DNA of 64,000 nt, taken from Streptococcus sp. oral taxon 431. Lineage in GTDB: Bacteria > Bacillota > Bacilli > Lactobacillales > Streptococcaceae. The notes beneath the pieces are model-generated. The model was not told the DNA's origin. It made no database searches and saw nothing but the letters and a program-made list of their open reading frames with translations. The DNA is taken from contig NZ_CP014264.1 of assembly GCF_001553685.1 (NCBI RefSeq), forward strand, positions 2,005,001 to 2,069,000, in the 5' to 3' direction. Of the stretch, positions 40,818 to 52,105 are shown piece by piece; within the stretch, counting starts at the first letter, position 1, and each line of letters starts with the position of its first letter. The position numbers and the translations under genes are program-made.

Positions 40818-43073
40818 TTATTTTTCTTGTTTACGACTAGTCCAGAGGGCTGTCGATCCAAGAATCATACCCAATAGCATCATGAAAATAGATTGTTCAC
40901 TACCTGTATTTGGAAGTAGTTTCTCTGAAACTACTGTCTTGTTAGCAAACTGATCTGCAACCTTATAATCAACTTTTACAGTAGATGTTTGAGCAGGAGT
41001 TGTTCCCTGATTTTTCCCTGATGGAGTTGTTTTTGTTGCTGAATCTTGCTCCGATTTAGCTGGAGTTGTCTTTTGAACTTTTCCTGGCTTAGTTGCATCA
41101 TTTCCTGAATTAGCCGGAGTTGTTCCCTGATTTTTTCCTGGTTGAGTAGGAGTTTTTGCTGAATCTTTTTCTGGTTTAGCCTGATCTGTTGTTGAATCCT
41201 TACCTGGTTTTGCTGGATCTGTTGCTGAATCTTTTTCTGGTTTAGCTGGATCTTGCTCTTTACCTTGCTCTTCTGGCAGTTTAAATGTTTTTGAATCCAC
41301 AGAAATCGTGCGTGAGTTTGGATTTACCTTTTCATACTGAGTCAAATCAGCTGTTTTAAGGTAATCTTCAAAGGCAGCATCCATTGAAGGGCCTTCTTCT
41401 CTGGCACCACCAAGCATGGTATAACCATCACCACCTGCTGCAAGGAAGTCATTGGTTGCTAGGTAGTAGACTTTTTCCAAATCTAGTTTTTCATAAAGAC
41501 CAGTCACACGATTCTTAACTTGAATAGCCAAGACACGTTTGCCTGCAGCTAGGTTTGTATCGTAATAGACCTTGGCTCCTGAAATCTGTAAGAATCCGCC
41601 ACTTGGTTCTAGCAATGGTTGACCATTTTCATCCAAGACAGTTTTCCCTGCCTTATCAACCTGCAAAATAGATCCAAGTGATTTTTCAAACATGTCAAAA
41701 ACTTGCTGACCAGTTACTTGAATTTGTGAAATTGTGTTCCCAAATGGTAGAACCGCAATGACATTTCCTTTTGTAATTGGCTTATCTTTGGCAATCGTTT
41801 CACGCAAGCCACCACCATTGGTCACAGCGATATCCGTCGGATGACTAAAGCCTGTTTGACCGTATTGATAGAGAGAATCTGCGACAACATTTCCAAGGTT
41901 TGTCTCGCGGACACGGACATTTTCACGATCACCATTCAATTCAACTGGACTATTTGAAACAACTTCTATAGCATTTTCAGCGTCATACTTTTGTTTGATG
42001 TCCTTGACAAGTTTTTCAATTTTTGGATTAGCTTCCAATTTCTTAGCATCTGCAGCTGCAATGAGTGAAGGATTTCCCAATAATTGGCGAGATTTGTAAG
42101 TGATTTTACCAACGTTATGGAGATAGCTTCCTGTCTGATTGTATGTTACATTGTCTCCATAGGTAGTCGATTCTACTGTATGAGAGTGACCATCAATAAC
42201 AGTGACACGCTTACCTTTCAAAAGAGGATTTTTTGAAAGTGCTTCTGCAAGTGTTGAACCGCGCCATTCTACTGGCGTTGTTGTATCAACTCCCAAGTGA
42301 GCAAGGACAACATAGTGTTTGTAGTCTTTGCCTTCTGCCAAGGCTTTAGCTTGAATTTCTTCGATAACCTTGTTAACCTCTGCAATAGGTTCTGTAAAGG
42401 TTACACCTGTAACATTTTTAGGGTGGGTCTTGGTAGCTGTTTCAGGTGTTGTAACACCGATGACGACAAATTCATCACCTTCAACATCCTTGTTCTTATC
42501 AACAATTGTTGCTGCTTCAAATAAACGAGCCCCATTCACATAAGTGTTTGAGCTGAGCAATGGGAAGTTCAAAATTTCTTTGTATTTTTTAACTTCATCA
42601 AGTCCAAAGTCGAACTCATGATTTCCTACAGCCATAGCATCGTAACCCATCTCGTTTAGGATTTTGGCACGTGCTTCACCCTTTGTAGAGTTTGAAATTG
42701 GCAGACCTTGGAAGGCATCGCCTGCATCTACTACTAGAGTCGTTTGATCGCTCTTTTCTCGCTCCTTCTCAATAACCGTTGCGAGTTTGGCATCTCCGAT
42801 TACTCCTTTTTCTTCTACGATACGACCATGCACGTCATTGGTATGCAAGATAACAGTATCTGCTTCTTCTTTTTGAGGTGCAGCCTCTTCAACTGGCGTT
42901 GCCGGACTTGTAACAACCTCAGGAGTCGCTGTCACTACTGGTGCTTCTGTAGTGCTCACAACTTCTGTAGCTTCTGAAGAACTAGTATTTTCTTCAGCAT
43001 AGACTTGTCCAGCTAAAAAAGCTGGAGCTAATAGGGCTGTCGATAGCACAGGCAACAAAAAACGTTTATTCAT
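40818..43073 (-). CDS. Cell-wall-anchored 5'-nucleotidase
   Basis: 751 residues. Start at ATG 43073 (AAAGGGAT upstream). Signal peptide (about 1-28, ...GQVYAEE), metallophosphoesterase domain (VILHTNDVHGR, VVDAGDAFQG, NHEFDFG, DGHSHT; about 80-330), 5'-nucleotidase C-terminal domain (about 370-570; NGGGLRETI, FLAAGGDGY), a Pro/Lys/Thr wall spacer of KPEKDSAT-like repeats, and LPNTG with a RKQEK tail. Surface 5'-nucleotidases of streptococci make adenosine from AMP outside the cell, which dampens host immunity. Not one of the zinc-operon genes, but the active site is likely to need two metal ions. Confidence 0.93.
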   Translation of the reverse strand: MNKRFLLPVLSTALLAPAFLAGQVYAEENTSSSEATEVVSTTEAPVVTATPEVVTSPATPVEEAAPQKEEADTVILHTNDVHGRIVEEKGVIGDAKLATVIEKEREKSDQTTLVVDAGDAFQGLPISNSTKGEARAKILNEMGYDAMAVGNHEFDFGLDEVKKYKEILNFPLLSSNTYVNGARLFEAATIVDKNKDVEGDEFVVIGVTTPETATKTHPKNVTGVTFTEPIAEVNKVIEEIQAKALAEGKDYKHYVVLAHLGVDTTTPVEWRGSTLAEALSKNPLLKGKRVTVIDGHSHTVESTTYGDNVTYNQTGSYLHNVGKITYKSRQLLGNPSLIAAADAKKLEANPKIEKLVKDIKQKYDAENAIEVVSNSPVELNGDRENVRVRETNLGNVVADSLYQYGQTGFSHPTDIAVTNGGGLRETIAKDKPITKGNVIAVLPFGNTISQIQVTGQQVFDMFEKSLGSILQVDKAGKTVLDENGQPLLEPSGGFLQISGAKVYYDTNLAAGKRVLAIQVKNRVTGLYEKLDLEKVYYLATNDFLAAGGDGYTMLGGAREEGPSMDAAFEDYLKTADLTQYEKVNPNSRTISVDSKTFKLPEEQGKEQDPAKPEKDSATDPAKPGKDSTTDQAKPEKDSAKTPTQPGKNQGTTPANSGNDATKPGKVQKTTPAKSEQDSATKTTPSGKNQGTTPAQTSTVKVDYKVADQFANKTVVSEKLLPNTGSEQSIFMMLLGMILGSTALWTSRKQEK

Positions 43074-43210
43074 ATTGAAATCCCTTTCTCTTCTTTCTTT
43101 TACCATTATACGCTATTTAGCATCATTTTTAAACTTTTAACCTTTTTGAAGGTAACCTATCCGACATTTCATAAAAAGTCTGAACAAAAAGTTCAAACTC
43201 CTTTTCTATA

Positions 43211-44714
<1,504 letters not shown>

Positions 44715-44724
44715 TTAACTCCTT

Positions 44725-45969
44725 TTATTTTTTAAACCATAAATCATTCAAAAATCCAGAGAAGATTAAGAATGAAATCATCACGACATGGAAGGTTATA
44801 ACCATGCCAAGCAACTGAACCCAGCGATTTTCAGGCAAGGGAGCCTGCCCTGCTTTCTTACGTTCTTTATTGAGCGTTTTTTTCTTTCGAACCCAAGCAT
44901 CATTAATCACTAAACCTAACCCATGAAAGAGTCCATAGACAATGTAAAACCAAGTTATCCCATGCCAGAACCCCATAAGGAGCATGTTCAGGATATAGGC
45001 GACACTTGAAGTCACATTTCGATTCTTAAAAAGCTTCTTTCTCGTCATTACCATGACCATGCGCATAAAGACAAAGTCACGAAACCAGAAGGATAAACTC
45101 ATGTGCCAGCGATTCCAAAACTCTTTCAAATCTCTTGACAAGAAAGGTTTGTTGAAGTTGATCGGACTACGAATCCCCATCAGATTTGAAATAGCTATAG
45201 CAAACATAGAGTAACCTGCAAAGTCAAAGAAGAGCTCCAAACCAAATGTGTACATGATGGCTACTACATAATAGTTAAAGACGCCACCTGTTTGTAAAGC
45301 TAAATTCTTTAGCGGTGGTAATAAAATCTCGCCTAAAATATGAGCTAGGATAAATTTATACAAAAATCCCCACATGATATACCGAACGGATTCAGCTAGC
45401 ATATCCATCAACTCATCACGCTCTGGTATCGTCTGATAATTTTCATTAAAACGTTTGAAACGATCAATAGGACCACTTGAAAATGTTGGCATAAAGAGAA
45501 GAAAACGCAAATACTCCCACATCTTCAAATCCTTAATGACTCCATCTCTAAGTTCGATGATGATTCCCACCGAACGAAATGTCAAATAAGAAATTCCGAT
45601 AAAACCCAGCAAGGATTGTGTTCCGTTAATGGCTGTTTGCGCCTTTACAAATATAATTGGAAGTAAAGATAACAGACTAACGAGATAGAAAATCCATTTG
45701 CCATCTCGAATTTTTCGATACTGCTTGTAAAAAAGAACCAACAAGATTTGCCAGATTAGATATATCCCTAAGGCAGCCAATTGATTGGTCTTGCCACCCG
45801 TCAACATGGTAACGATAAAGAACAGACTAACCAGTATTTCATACCAAGCAAAGCGTTTTTTGAAAAAAAGACCGATAAAGATTGGCAAGGTAGCAGTAAT
45901 CACGTACAAAAAGTACTGCGGATTCCCATACGGCTCAATATGAGGCAGCTGTTTCAGGAAATCCATCAT
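44725..45969 (-). CDS. dltB: D-alanyl transfer protein DltB (MBOAT family)
   Basis: 414 residues, about 11 membrane helices, MBOAT fold. The catalytic His is in [33 protein letters not shown] is the conserved tunnel region. It passes D-alanine from DltC across the membrane to DltD. Overlaps dltA by 4 bases. Confidence 0.98.
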   Translation of the reverse strand: MMDFLKQLPHIEPYGNPQYFLYVITATLPIFIGLFFKKRFAWYEILVSLFFIVTMLTGGKTNQLAALGIYLIWQILLVLFYKQYRKIRDGKWIFYLVSLLSLLPIIFVKAQTAINGTQSLLGFIGISYLTFRSVGIIIELRDGVIKDLKMWEYLRFLLFMPTFSSGPIDRFKRFNENYQTIPERDELMDMLAESVRYIMWGFLYKFILAHILGEILLPPLKNLALQTGGVFNYYVVAIMYTFGLELFFDFAGYSMFAIAISNLMGIRSPINFNKPFLSRDLKEFWNRWHMSLSFWFRDFVFMRMVMVMTRKKLFKNRNVTSSVAYILNMLLMGFWHGITWFYIVYGLFHGLGLVINDAWVRKKKTLNKERKKAGQAPLPENRWVQLLGMVITFHVVMISFLIFSGFLNDLWFKK

Positions 45970-47516
45970 CTATTATTCACCTCGTTAATCAATCCTTTGA
46001 TGTCAATCTTGCCATTTGGAGTCAGTGGCAATTCCTCTCTGTAAAGAAACTTAGATGGCATCATGTAAGACATCATAATATCTTCCAAGTCTTCCTTGAT
46101 AGCCTTCGTGATATCAATTTCGCGCTCAAATTGTTCTTTGATGCCATCTTTTAAGATAACATAGGCTAAGAGATTTTGGACCTTGTGATCCTTGTTGTAA
46201 CGTGGAACTGCAACAGCAGATTCAACGTACTTGGATTTGTTCAAGTTTTGAGAGACATCCTCTAGTTCAATACGATAGCCATTAAACTTGATTTGGAAGT
46301 CCATCCGTCCACCGTAAAGAAGAAGACCTTCATCTGTCATAGTTCCAACATCTCCAGTGTGGTAGGCTGGCAAACCTTCAAATTCGAAGAAAGCTTCAGC
46401 TGTTTTTTCAGGATTATTCATATAGCCTTTTGAAACAGCAGGTCCAGATACGATGATTTCCCCTTGTTCCCCATTTGGTAATTTATTGCCTTCTTCATCA
46501 ACGATAAAGGTTGGTGAATCAGGTTTGGTGTAACCAATCGGCAAACGTTTCAAGGTTGCCAACATCTCATCTGTAACAGCAACTGCTGACAAAGCCACCG
46601 TCGCTTCCGTTGGACCGTAAGCATTGATGATACGCGCATTTGGAAAACGCTCGCGCAATTTTTGAGCAGTTTTAACTGTCAACTCTTCTCCATCAAAGTA
46701 GAAATGGGTAATCCCTGGCATCTTTTCAGCATTGAAATCTTCAGAAAGCATGGCCATATCTGCAAAAGATGGCGTTGAAGTCCAGATAGCAATCGGAAGT
46801 GAAAAGATGGTCGCAAAGAGTTGCTTAAAGTCTTGAGTAAGGACTGATGGGAGGGCAAAAAGCGTTCCTCCAAGAGCCAAGGTCGGTGCCCAATACATGA
46901 CAGACAAGTCAAAGGAATACGGTGGTTGCGCCAACATTTGTGGACGCTCTGGCGTCGCAAATTCCTTGTCCGTAATCATCCAGTTGGTAAAGCTGAGCAA
47001 ATTAGCATGCGAAATTTGCACCCCTTTTGGTTTTCCAGTTGTCCCTGATGTAAAGATGATGTAGTAGTTATCATCCCCCTTGACCGGATGCTGCAAATCA
47101 TAAGCTTTTTGAGCTGCATAGGCTTCATGCACCTGCTCCAAGGACATGGTTGGAACAGCTGGGGTTTCGATTGGAAACTCTGAAATAGCAATGATCAAGC
47201 TTGGCTCTGCTACTTCAACAATCGCAGACACGCGCTCCAAGGCAGAATGACTGTCAATTGGAATATAGGCATGACCTGACTTAGTCAGAGCTACAAAGGT
47301 AGCCAACATTTCATACTCCTGACCACCAAAAACCACCACAGGAGATTTTTCAGGTAAGCCTAGCAGATCAATGGTTGCAGCCAAACTATCCGAATCAGCC
47401 TTCAAATCACCATAAGTGTACTCTTGCCCTAAGACATTGTATACCGGAAAGGTAGGTTGAGTTTGGGCGAAATATTCAATCGCTTCAATCATATCTTTTA
47501 TCGGCTTATTAGACAC
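45966..47516 (-). CDS. dltA: D-alanine--DltC ligase DltA
   Basis: 516 residues, adenylate-forming enzyme: P-loop [32 protein letters not shown] and the C-terminal [16 protein letters not shown] hinge with catalytic Lys in TPNGKID. It activates D-alanine with ATP and loads DltC. GTG start at 47516, preceded by AAGGAGAAG; it lies 20 bases after dltX. Confidence 0.98.
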   Translation of the reverse strand: MSNKPIKDMIEAIEYFAQTQPTFPVYNVLGQEYTYGDLKADSDSLAATIDLLGLPEKSPVVVFGGQEYEMLATFVALTKSGHAYIPIDSHSALERVSAIVEVAEPSLIIAISEFPIETPAVPTMSLEQVHEAYAAQKAYDLQHPVKGDDNYYIIFTSGTTGKPKGVQISHANLLSFTNWMITDKEFATPERPQMLAQPPYSFDLSVMYWAPTLALGGTLFALPSVLTQDFKQLFATIFSLPIAIWTSTPSFADMAMLSEDFNAEKMPGITHFYFDGEELTVKTAQKLRERFPNARIINAYGPTEATVALSAVAVTDEMLATLKRLPIGYTKPDSPTFIVDEEGNKLPNGEQGEIIVSGPAVSKGYMNNPEKTAEAFFEFEGLPAYHTGDVGTMTDEGLLLYGGRMDFQIKFNGYRIELEDVSQNLNKSKYVESAVAVPRYNKDHKVQNLLAYVILKDGIKEQFEREIDITKAIKEDLEDIMMSYMMPSKFLYREELPLTPNGKIDIKGLINEVNNR

Positions 47517-47536
47517 GATGATTCTTCTCCTTTAAA

Positions 47537-47668
47537 CTAAAATTCATTGTAAATAAAGCTTCCCTGACTTTGTCCTAGGTAACTAAAAAAGTAAAGTAAA
47601 CCAAGTAGAACAATAAAATACAGGACAGTTTGTCCTAAAAAAACATAGATTGGTTTCTTTTTATCCAT
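47537..47668 (-). CDS. dltX: DltX, small membrane protein of the dlt operon
   Basis: 43 residues; easily missed by gene callers. Starts MDKKKPIYVFLGQTV, has one membrane helix (about 13-30) and ends with the conserved motif SQGSFIYNEF. DltX precedes dltA in most Gram-positive dlt operons and is needed for full D-alanylation; its C-terminal tail is proposed to act with DltB/DltD. ATG at 47668, weak AGAAG ribosome-binding site. Confidence 0.95.
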   Translation of the reverse strand: MDKKKPIYVFLGQTVLYFIVLLGLLYFFSYLGQSQGSFIYNEF

Positions 47669-47737
47669 AATTAACTTCTTTTTGTAAATTTTCAATAATT
47701 TTATGCAAATATACATTTACTATTTTTTCTTGTTCCC

Positions 47738-47767
47738 ATTTTACCACGTTAGTCTCTTTATTTTCAA
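47738..47767 (-). promoter_or_regulatory. dlt operon promoter
   Basis: On minus: TTGAAA (47762-47767), 18-bp spacer, extended -10 TGG-TAAAAT (47738-47743). The leader is about 60-65 nt. A single TTTAAG half-site (47780-47785) lies upstream, but no proper CiaR repeat. Confidence 0.7.
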
Positions 47768-47890
47768 CTGTTTACCATTCTTAAAGAGTACATTTTAGCC
47801 TATTTTAGTTTCTTCTTCATAATTTTACTGATATAAATAAATCACTTTAAAACGATAGTAGGCACCCCACTCCCCCTTTGGGCATTTTTA

Positions 47891-47907
47891 TGCTAAAATA
47901 GTAGCTA
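47891..47907 (+). promoter_or_regulatory. Extended -10 promoter directly before hslO
   Basis: TG-C-TAAAAT (47891-47899), then AGTAGCT and ATG at 47907. The predicted start is the A of the ATG, so the mRNA appears leaderless; no ribosome-binding site is visible. No good -35. Same pattern as ktrB. Confidence 0.5.
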
Positions 47908-48779
47908 TGGATAAAATTATAAAAACAATATCAGAAAGTGGATCTTTTCGTGCTTTTGTTCTAGACAGCACTGAAACCGTCCGCACTGCTCAAGAAAAAC
48001 ATCAAACCCAAGCTAGCTCAACTGTGGCACTCGGCCGTACCCTCATTGCTAGCCAGATTCTCGCAGCCAATGAAAAAGGAAATACCAAACTAACAGTTAA
48101 GGTGCTGGGAACTAGCTCTCTAGGGGCCATTATCACCGTCGCTGATACCAAGGGGAATGTCAAAGGCTACGTTCAAAATCCTGGCGTTGATATCAAAAAA
48201 ACTGCAACCGGTGAAGTCCTAGTCGGGCCTTTTGTCGGAAATGGTCAATTTCTCGTTATCACAGACTACGGTACTGGAAATCCTTACAACTCTATGACTC
48301 CCCTCATCTCGGGAGAAATCGGTGAAGATTTAGCTTTCTACCTAACTGAAAGCCAACAAACGCCGTCAGCAGTTGGTCTCAATGTCCTTTTAGATGAAGA
48401 CGACAAGGTCAAAGTTGCAGGTGGTTTCCTCGTTCAAGTCTTGCCAGGAGCCAAGGAAGAAGAGATTGCTCGCTTTGAAAAACGTATCCAAGAGATGCCA
48501 GCTATTTCGACTCTTCTCGAAAGCGACGACCATATCGAAGCCCTTCTCAAGGCTATCTACGGAGACGAACCATACAAACGTCTGTCTGAAGAAGAAATTC
48601 GTTTCCAATGTGATTGTAGCAAAGAACGTTTCATGAAGGCTCTTTCTAGTCTTCCAAGCTCAGACTTGCAGGAAATGAAGGACGAAGACCACGGGGCAGA
48701 AATCACTTGTCAATTCTGCCAAACTACTTACAACTTTGATGAAAACGACCTGGAGGAACTCATTCGTGACAAATCTTAA
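47907..48779 (+). CDS. hslO: Redox-regulated chaperone Hsp33
   Basis: 290 residues. The zinc/redox switch has Cys235-x-Cys237 and Cys268-x-x-Cys271. Under oxidative stress the cysteines oxidise, zinc is lost and the chaperone becomes active. N-terminal domain with [13 protein letters not shown] and [20 protein letters not shown] is typical. The 3' end overlaps the following dus gene by 14 bases. Confidence 0.97.
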   Translation: MDKIIKTISESGSFRAFVLDSTETVRTAQEKHQTQASSTVALGRTLIASQILAANEKGNTKLTVKVLGTSSLGAIITVADTKGNVKGYVQNPGVDIKKTATGEVLVGPFVGNGQFLVITDYGTGNPYNSMTPLISGEIGEDLAFYLTESQQTPSAVGLNVLLDEDDKVKVAGGFLVQVLPGAKEEEIARFEKRIQEMPAISTLLESDDHIEALLKAIYGDEPYKRLSEEEIRFQCDCSKERFMKALSSLPSSDLQEMKDEDHGAEITCQFCQTTYNFDENDLEELIRDKS

Positions 48780-49746
48780 TACACCTTTTATGATTGGCAA
48801 TGTTGAGATTCCCAATCGTACCGTTTTAGCACCCATGGCGGGAGTAACCAACTCTGCCTTCCGTACCATTGCAAAAGAGCTTGGAGCTGGACTCGTTGTC
48901 ATGGAAATGGTCTCTGACAAGGGAATCCAATACAACAACGAAAAAACCCTTCACATGCTTCATATCGATGAAGGCGAAAACCCAGTCTCTATCCAACTTT
49001 TTGGTAGCGATGAAGACAGCCTAGCACGCGCAGCAGAATTCATCCAAGAAAACACCAAGACCGATATCGTTGATATCAACATGGGTTGCCCAGTTAATAA
49101 AATCGTAAAAAACGAAGCTGGGGCTATGTGGCTCAAGGACCCAGATAAGATTTACTCTATCATCAACAAGGTCCAATCTGTCCTTGATATCCCCCTTACT
49201 GTCAAAATGCGTACAGGCTGGTCTGACCCATCCCTGGCAGTTGAGAATGCTCTAGCTGCTGAGGCTGCTGGTGTTTCTGCCCTTGCCATGCACGGCCGTA
49301 CACGTGAGCAAATGTACACAGGTCACGCTGACCTTGAGACTCTTCATAAGGTTGCACAAGCTCTGACAAAGATTCCATTCATCGCTAACGGTGACATCCG
49401 CACTGTCCAAGAAGCTAAACAGCGTATCGAAGAAGTCGGTGCTGACGCCGTTATGATTGGACGCGCAGCTATGGGAAATCCCTACCTCTTTAATCAAATC
49501 AATCACTACTTTGAAACAGGAGAAATCCTACCTGATTTAACCTTTGAAGACAAGATGAAAATTGCCTATGAACACTTAAAACGCTTGATTGATCTCAAGG
49601 GAGAAAAGGTTGCGGTCCGTGAATTCCGTGGCCTCGCCCCTCACTACCTCCGTGGAACATCAGGTGCAGCCAAACTCCGTGGAGCTATCTCACAAGCAAG
49701 CACACTTGCAGAAATTGAAGCTCTCTTACAGTTAGAAAAAGCATAA
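48766..49746 (+). CDS. dus: tRNA-dihydrouridine synthase
   Basis: 326 residues, FMN-dependent TIM barrel. [14 protein letters not shown] near the start, catalytic Cys in [35 protein letters not shown], and ANGDIRT and [15 protein letters not shown] for phosphate/FMN. It reduces uridine to dihydrouridine in tRNA D-loops. DusB-like by sequence; positional specificity not certain. GTG start at 48766 with GGAGG nine bases upstream; translationally coupled to hslO, a pairing common in streptococci. Confidence 0.94.
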   Translation: MTNLNTPFMIGNVEIPNRTVLAPMAGVTNSAFRTIAKELGAGLVVMEMVSDKGIQYNNEKTLHMLHIDEGENPVSIQLFGSDEDSLARAAEFIQENTKTDIVDINMGCPVNKIVKNEAGAMWLKDPDKIYSIINKVQSVLDIPLTVKMRTGWSDPSLAVENALAAEAAGVSALAMHGRTREQMYTGHADLETLHKVAQALTKIPFIANGDIRTVQEAKQRIEEVGADAVMIGRAAMGNPYLFNQINHYFETGEILPDLTFEDKMKIAYEHLKRLIDLKGEKVAVREFRGLAPHYLRGTSGAAKLRGAISQASTLAEIEALLQLEKA

Positions 49747-49758
49747 GCGTATAAAAAT

Positions 49759-49792
49759 TGGCAAATCTCAAATTGAGATCTGCCGTTTTTTA
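49759..49792 (+). terminator. Terminator after dus
   Basis: GGCAAATCTCAA / TTGAGATCTGCC (12-bp stem with one mismatch, very short loop) then GTTTTTT. It overlaps the stop codon of the convergent DUF1275 gene. Confidence 0.8.
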
Positions 49793-50476
49793 TATATTTT
49801 CATCTTGCAAATCTAGCTGCTTCACTCTAGCAATATAGTATGCCATAATCAACAACAAATTAAAGCTGACAATCCAAATAGACCATTCATGGAAAAAATG
49901 CATAGATACAGCCAAGCTAATGGCCCCCACTACGAAACTACCTACAACAATACCATAGTTCAAGGCTTGACGACGATATTCTTGAATATCTCCTTCTCCT
50001 CTAACGATGTGATACAAAGCAGTCAACATTTTTCGGTAATTTCCAGACGTCATAAAAATGACATAGGGATGATCTTCAATCAAACTACCCGTAAATGTTA
50101 GCAGCATCATTCCAGTTCCAAAAGCAATAAAAGGAACTTCTAATAGTGGAAAGCGGGAAAAGAAGGGCAGAACAAGGGTCCCGATAAATAAGGGAAACAG
50201 CATCTTAACCCGCCAATAGGCTGTTTTGCGATATTCTTTCATGTGTAAGGCAAAAAGAAATCCTAGGGAAAAGAATATAATCGAGCAGAATCGCAACATG
50301 GTATTGACGACATGTGAATCGTGCCAATCTGATACCAGTAGGAGAATGTTTCCTGTCTGTGTCGCCACCAAACTATGGTACTGGATGTGACAGAATACAT
50401 CCAAAGAACCACCGATAAAGCCAAGAAACACTCCCATGAGCCGTGTGTTTTGAGGTAAAATTAATTTATCCGTCAT
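49790..50476 (-). CDS. DUF1275 (YoaK) family membrane protein
   Basis: 228 residues with six membrane helices; GFIGGSLDVFCHIQYHSLVATQTGNILLL is the family signature in the first helices (two pieces, about 18-47). Function is unknown; no substrate can be given. It has its own promoter (extended -10 TGGTATAAT, 50509-50517) and ends convergently with dus. Confidence 0.85.
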   Translation of the reverse strand: MTDKLILPQNTRLMGVFLGFIGGSLDVFCHIQYHSLVATQTGNILLLVSDWHDSHVVNTMLRFCSIIFFSLGFLFALHMKEYRKTAYWRVKMLFPLFIGTLVLPFFSRFPLLEVPFIAFGTGMMLLTFTGSLIEDHPYVIFMTSGNYRKMLTALYHIVRGEGDIQEYRRQALNYGIVVGSFVVGAISLAVSMHFFHEWSIWIVSFNLLLIMAYYIARVKQLDLQDENI

Positions 50477-50687
50477 TGATTCATCACTCGTTTCCCTTTG
50501 ATTTTTTCATTATACCACTTCTCTCGGAGAAACTAAGTGAAAAACGGTCAGTTCAGGTAGACATGATTACATATACTCCTAAGTTAGTCTCATCTCTGGA
50601 GTTCATTTATGACGTCTTATCAACTTCAAATGCTGTAGGTACTCATCAACTGAACTATTTTTAAACAAATTATTTCTGTACTGAAGC

Positions 50688-51380
50688 CTATGGCTTAATC
50701 AAAGTAACACTTGAAACAGTACCATCTGCACCTGTTGTAATTTGGATGACTTTTCCACCACCTACTTCAGCATTGTATTTCCCATCATCAAGGGTATAAG
50801 AATAACTTTGGATAGAGTAGTTTTCTTTCTTACCATCAGCAAATTCTACTGTAAATTGACCAGCTGATGAAACAGTGATCGTTTCACCATTCGCACCCTT
50901 CCAATTTCCAGCCGCAGCCGAAAAATCTTTGTCTACCATAGTCAAGACACCTTTATAACGTTTATTGTGCTCTGCTTGCTTGTCTTGGAGTTTGCGATCA
51001 GTTGCTGGATCATAGGCTGACTGATTCGGGTTCGCTTGTGTTCCTTGTTGATTAGATGGGGCTTGAGAAGGGGGTTGCTTAGCAGAAGGTTCTTGGTTTT
51101 GTTTTGTTTCTGGTGCTGGTGTTGATTGCGATTGATTAGCAGTAGTCGTTGACTGATCAGAAGATGATGATTTAGCTTTTTCTGTTGAAGCTGAACTTGA
51201 GGACTTCTGAGTCTTGTTCTCTTTACTTGAAGAACTTGCCTTAGAACTAGAAGATGCTTGTGTTGTCTTGCTAGAACTATCACTTGCAGTATTCTCTTTC
51301 TTATTGCCACAAGCCCCCAATAGTAATGTTGAAGCGAGTACAGTTGCAGCCATTAATTTGATAGAAGTTTTATTTTTCAT
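50688..51380 (-). CDS. Ser-rich lipoprotein of unknown function
   Basis: 230 residues. Start at ATG 51380 (AAAGGAGC upstream). Lipobox LLGAC (Cys24), then a long low-complexity Ser/Thr/Gln/Pro linker (about 28-125) that may be extended through the wall, and a C-terminal globular domain (about 130-230) with KGVLTMVDKDFSAAAGNWK. This domain resembles DUF6287 modules I recall from streptococcal lipoproteins, but I am not certain. The promoter is overlaid by two tandem palindromes (next entry), so expression looks tightly controlled. Confidence 0.8.
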   Translation of the reverse strand: MKNKTSIKLMAATVLASTLLLGACGNKKENTASDSSSKTTQASSSSKASSSSKENKTQKSSSSASTEKAKSSSSDQSTTTANQSQSTPAPETKQNQEPSAKQPPSQAPSNQQGTQANPNQSAYDPATDRKLQDKQAEHNKRYKGVLTMVDKDFSAAAGNWKGANGETITVSSAGQFTVEFADGKKENYSIQSYSYTLDDGKYNAEVGGGKVIQITTGADGTVSSVTLIKP

Positions 51381-51396
51381 TTTATGCTCCTTTTGT

Positions 51397-51463
51397 AACA
51401 TTTTTGAAATGTTAAGAAATATTTTTGTAACATTATTGTAATGTTTGTTTTTGAATCTGTCAA
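51397..51463 (-). promoter_or_regulatory. Promoter with two tandem 17-bp palindromes (operator candidate)
   Basis: On minus: -35 TTGACA (51458-51463), 17-bp spacer, -10 TACAAT (51435-51440). Two palindromes of form AACATT-xTTGx-AATGTT lie at 51429-51445, covering the -10 box, and 51397-51413, between -10 and the ribosome-binding site. They are 32 bp apart, three helical turns. This is a textbook repressor layout; the regulator is unknown. Confidence 0.75.
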
Positions 51464-51600
51464 CTATTTATCTAAAATTTTTTAGAATTATTTTTTAGTA
51501 CATTTATTTCCTTATCCCTCCTATATCTTTTATTCGTAAAGAATTTAAAAAACAGGGAAATTTTTCCTATGAGAATACTATATTTTATAAGTGTAATCGC

Positions 51601-51628
51601 TTGCATTTTTTTCTTGAAGGGCTATAAT
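51601..51628 (+). promoter_or_regulatory. Promoter of the 76-residue membrane protein gene
   Basis: TTGCAT (51601-51606), 16-bp spacer, TATAAT (51623-51628). Its place after the first in-frame start (51569) shows that the downstream ATG at 51662 is the real one. Confidence 0.7.
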
Positions 51629-51661
51629 AAAAATGAGATAGGATATTGGAGGTGTAGGTTT

Positions 51662-51892
51662 ATGTCAAAGAAATATTACAAATATCTTCCTTGGTTGATT
51701 ATTGGTGCTTTCTCTTCTTATGGGGTTGCTACTCATTACGCTCAAACAACATTTGATTTGTTCTACTTAACCACTATTTTCATGATTGTTTATGTGTCTC
51801 TAATGTACTTACACGAACATTATTTAAAATATAAATACAAAGATTTATTCATTCGAATCATGAGCAATTCTAATAAAGATAAACATCCTTAG
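51662..51892 (+). CDS. Small two-helix membrane protein, unknown function
   Basis: 76 residues: two membrane helices (about 8-24 and 29-50), a Tyr/His-rich segment (LHEHYLKYKYKD) and a charged tail. GGAGGTG ribosome-binding site, own promoter and strong terminator, so it is very likely a real gene. I do not recognise the family. Confidence 0.75.
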   Translation: MSKKYYKYLPWLIIGAFSSYGVATHYAQTTFDLFYLTTIFMIVYVSLMYLHEHYLKYKYKDLFIRIMSNSNKDKHP

Positions 51893-51907
51893 CAGTCAGA
51901 TAGCATC

Positions 51908-51946
51908 AAAAAAGAGGTCGGGAAAAATCCCGACCTCGATTTTTTA
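51908..51946. terminator. Strong terminator, probably bidirectional
   Basis: GAGGTCGGGA / TCCCGACCTC, a perfect 10-bp GC-rich stem, loop AAAA, A-run before and T-run after. It ends the 76-residue gene on plus and may also stop the NAD operon on minus. Confidence 0.85.
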
Positions 51947-52105
51947 TGAATAATAAACCTTTGACACGATAGTTGAACTGACTTTTAAGACAAACTTTAT
52001 TTTCCCTATTCTCAAGCTTCAACCAGCCATCGGATTTGTTGAAACCTCTCAAATCTGAGACTAGGAAACCGAGACTTGATCTATCGATTTCTGTCCCCAA
52101 GCCTT

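Noticed and set aside
47769..47785. TTTAAG-N5-TAAACA upstream of the dlt promoter as a CiaR site
   Set aside because: Only one half-site matches; the second has four mismatches.
50540..50680. Possible insertion-sequence remnant between the DUF1275 and lipoprotein genes
   Set aside because: Short frame fragments with stops; no transposase motif or terminal repeats I can support.
51906..52100. Minus frame of 64 residues after the Nudix gene
   Set aside because: Covers the terminator and has no RBS.
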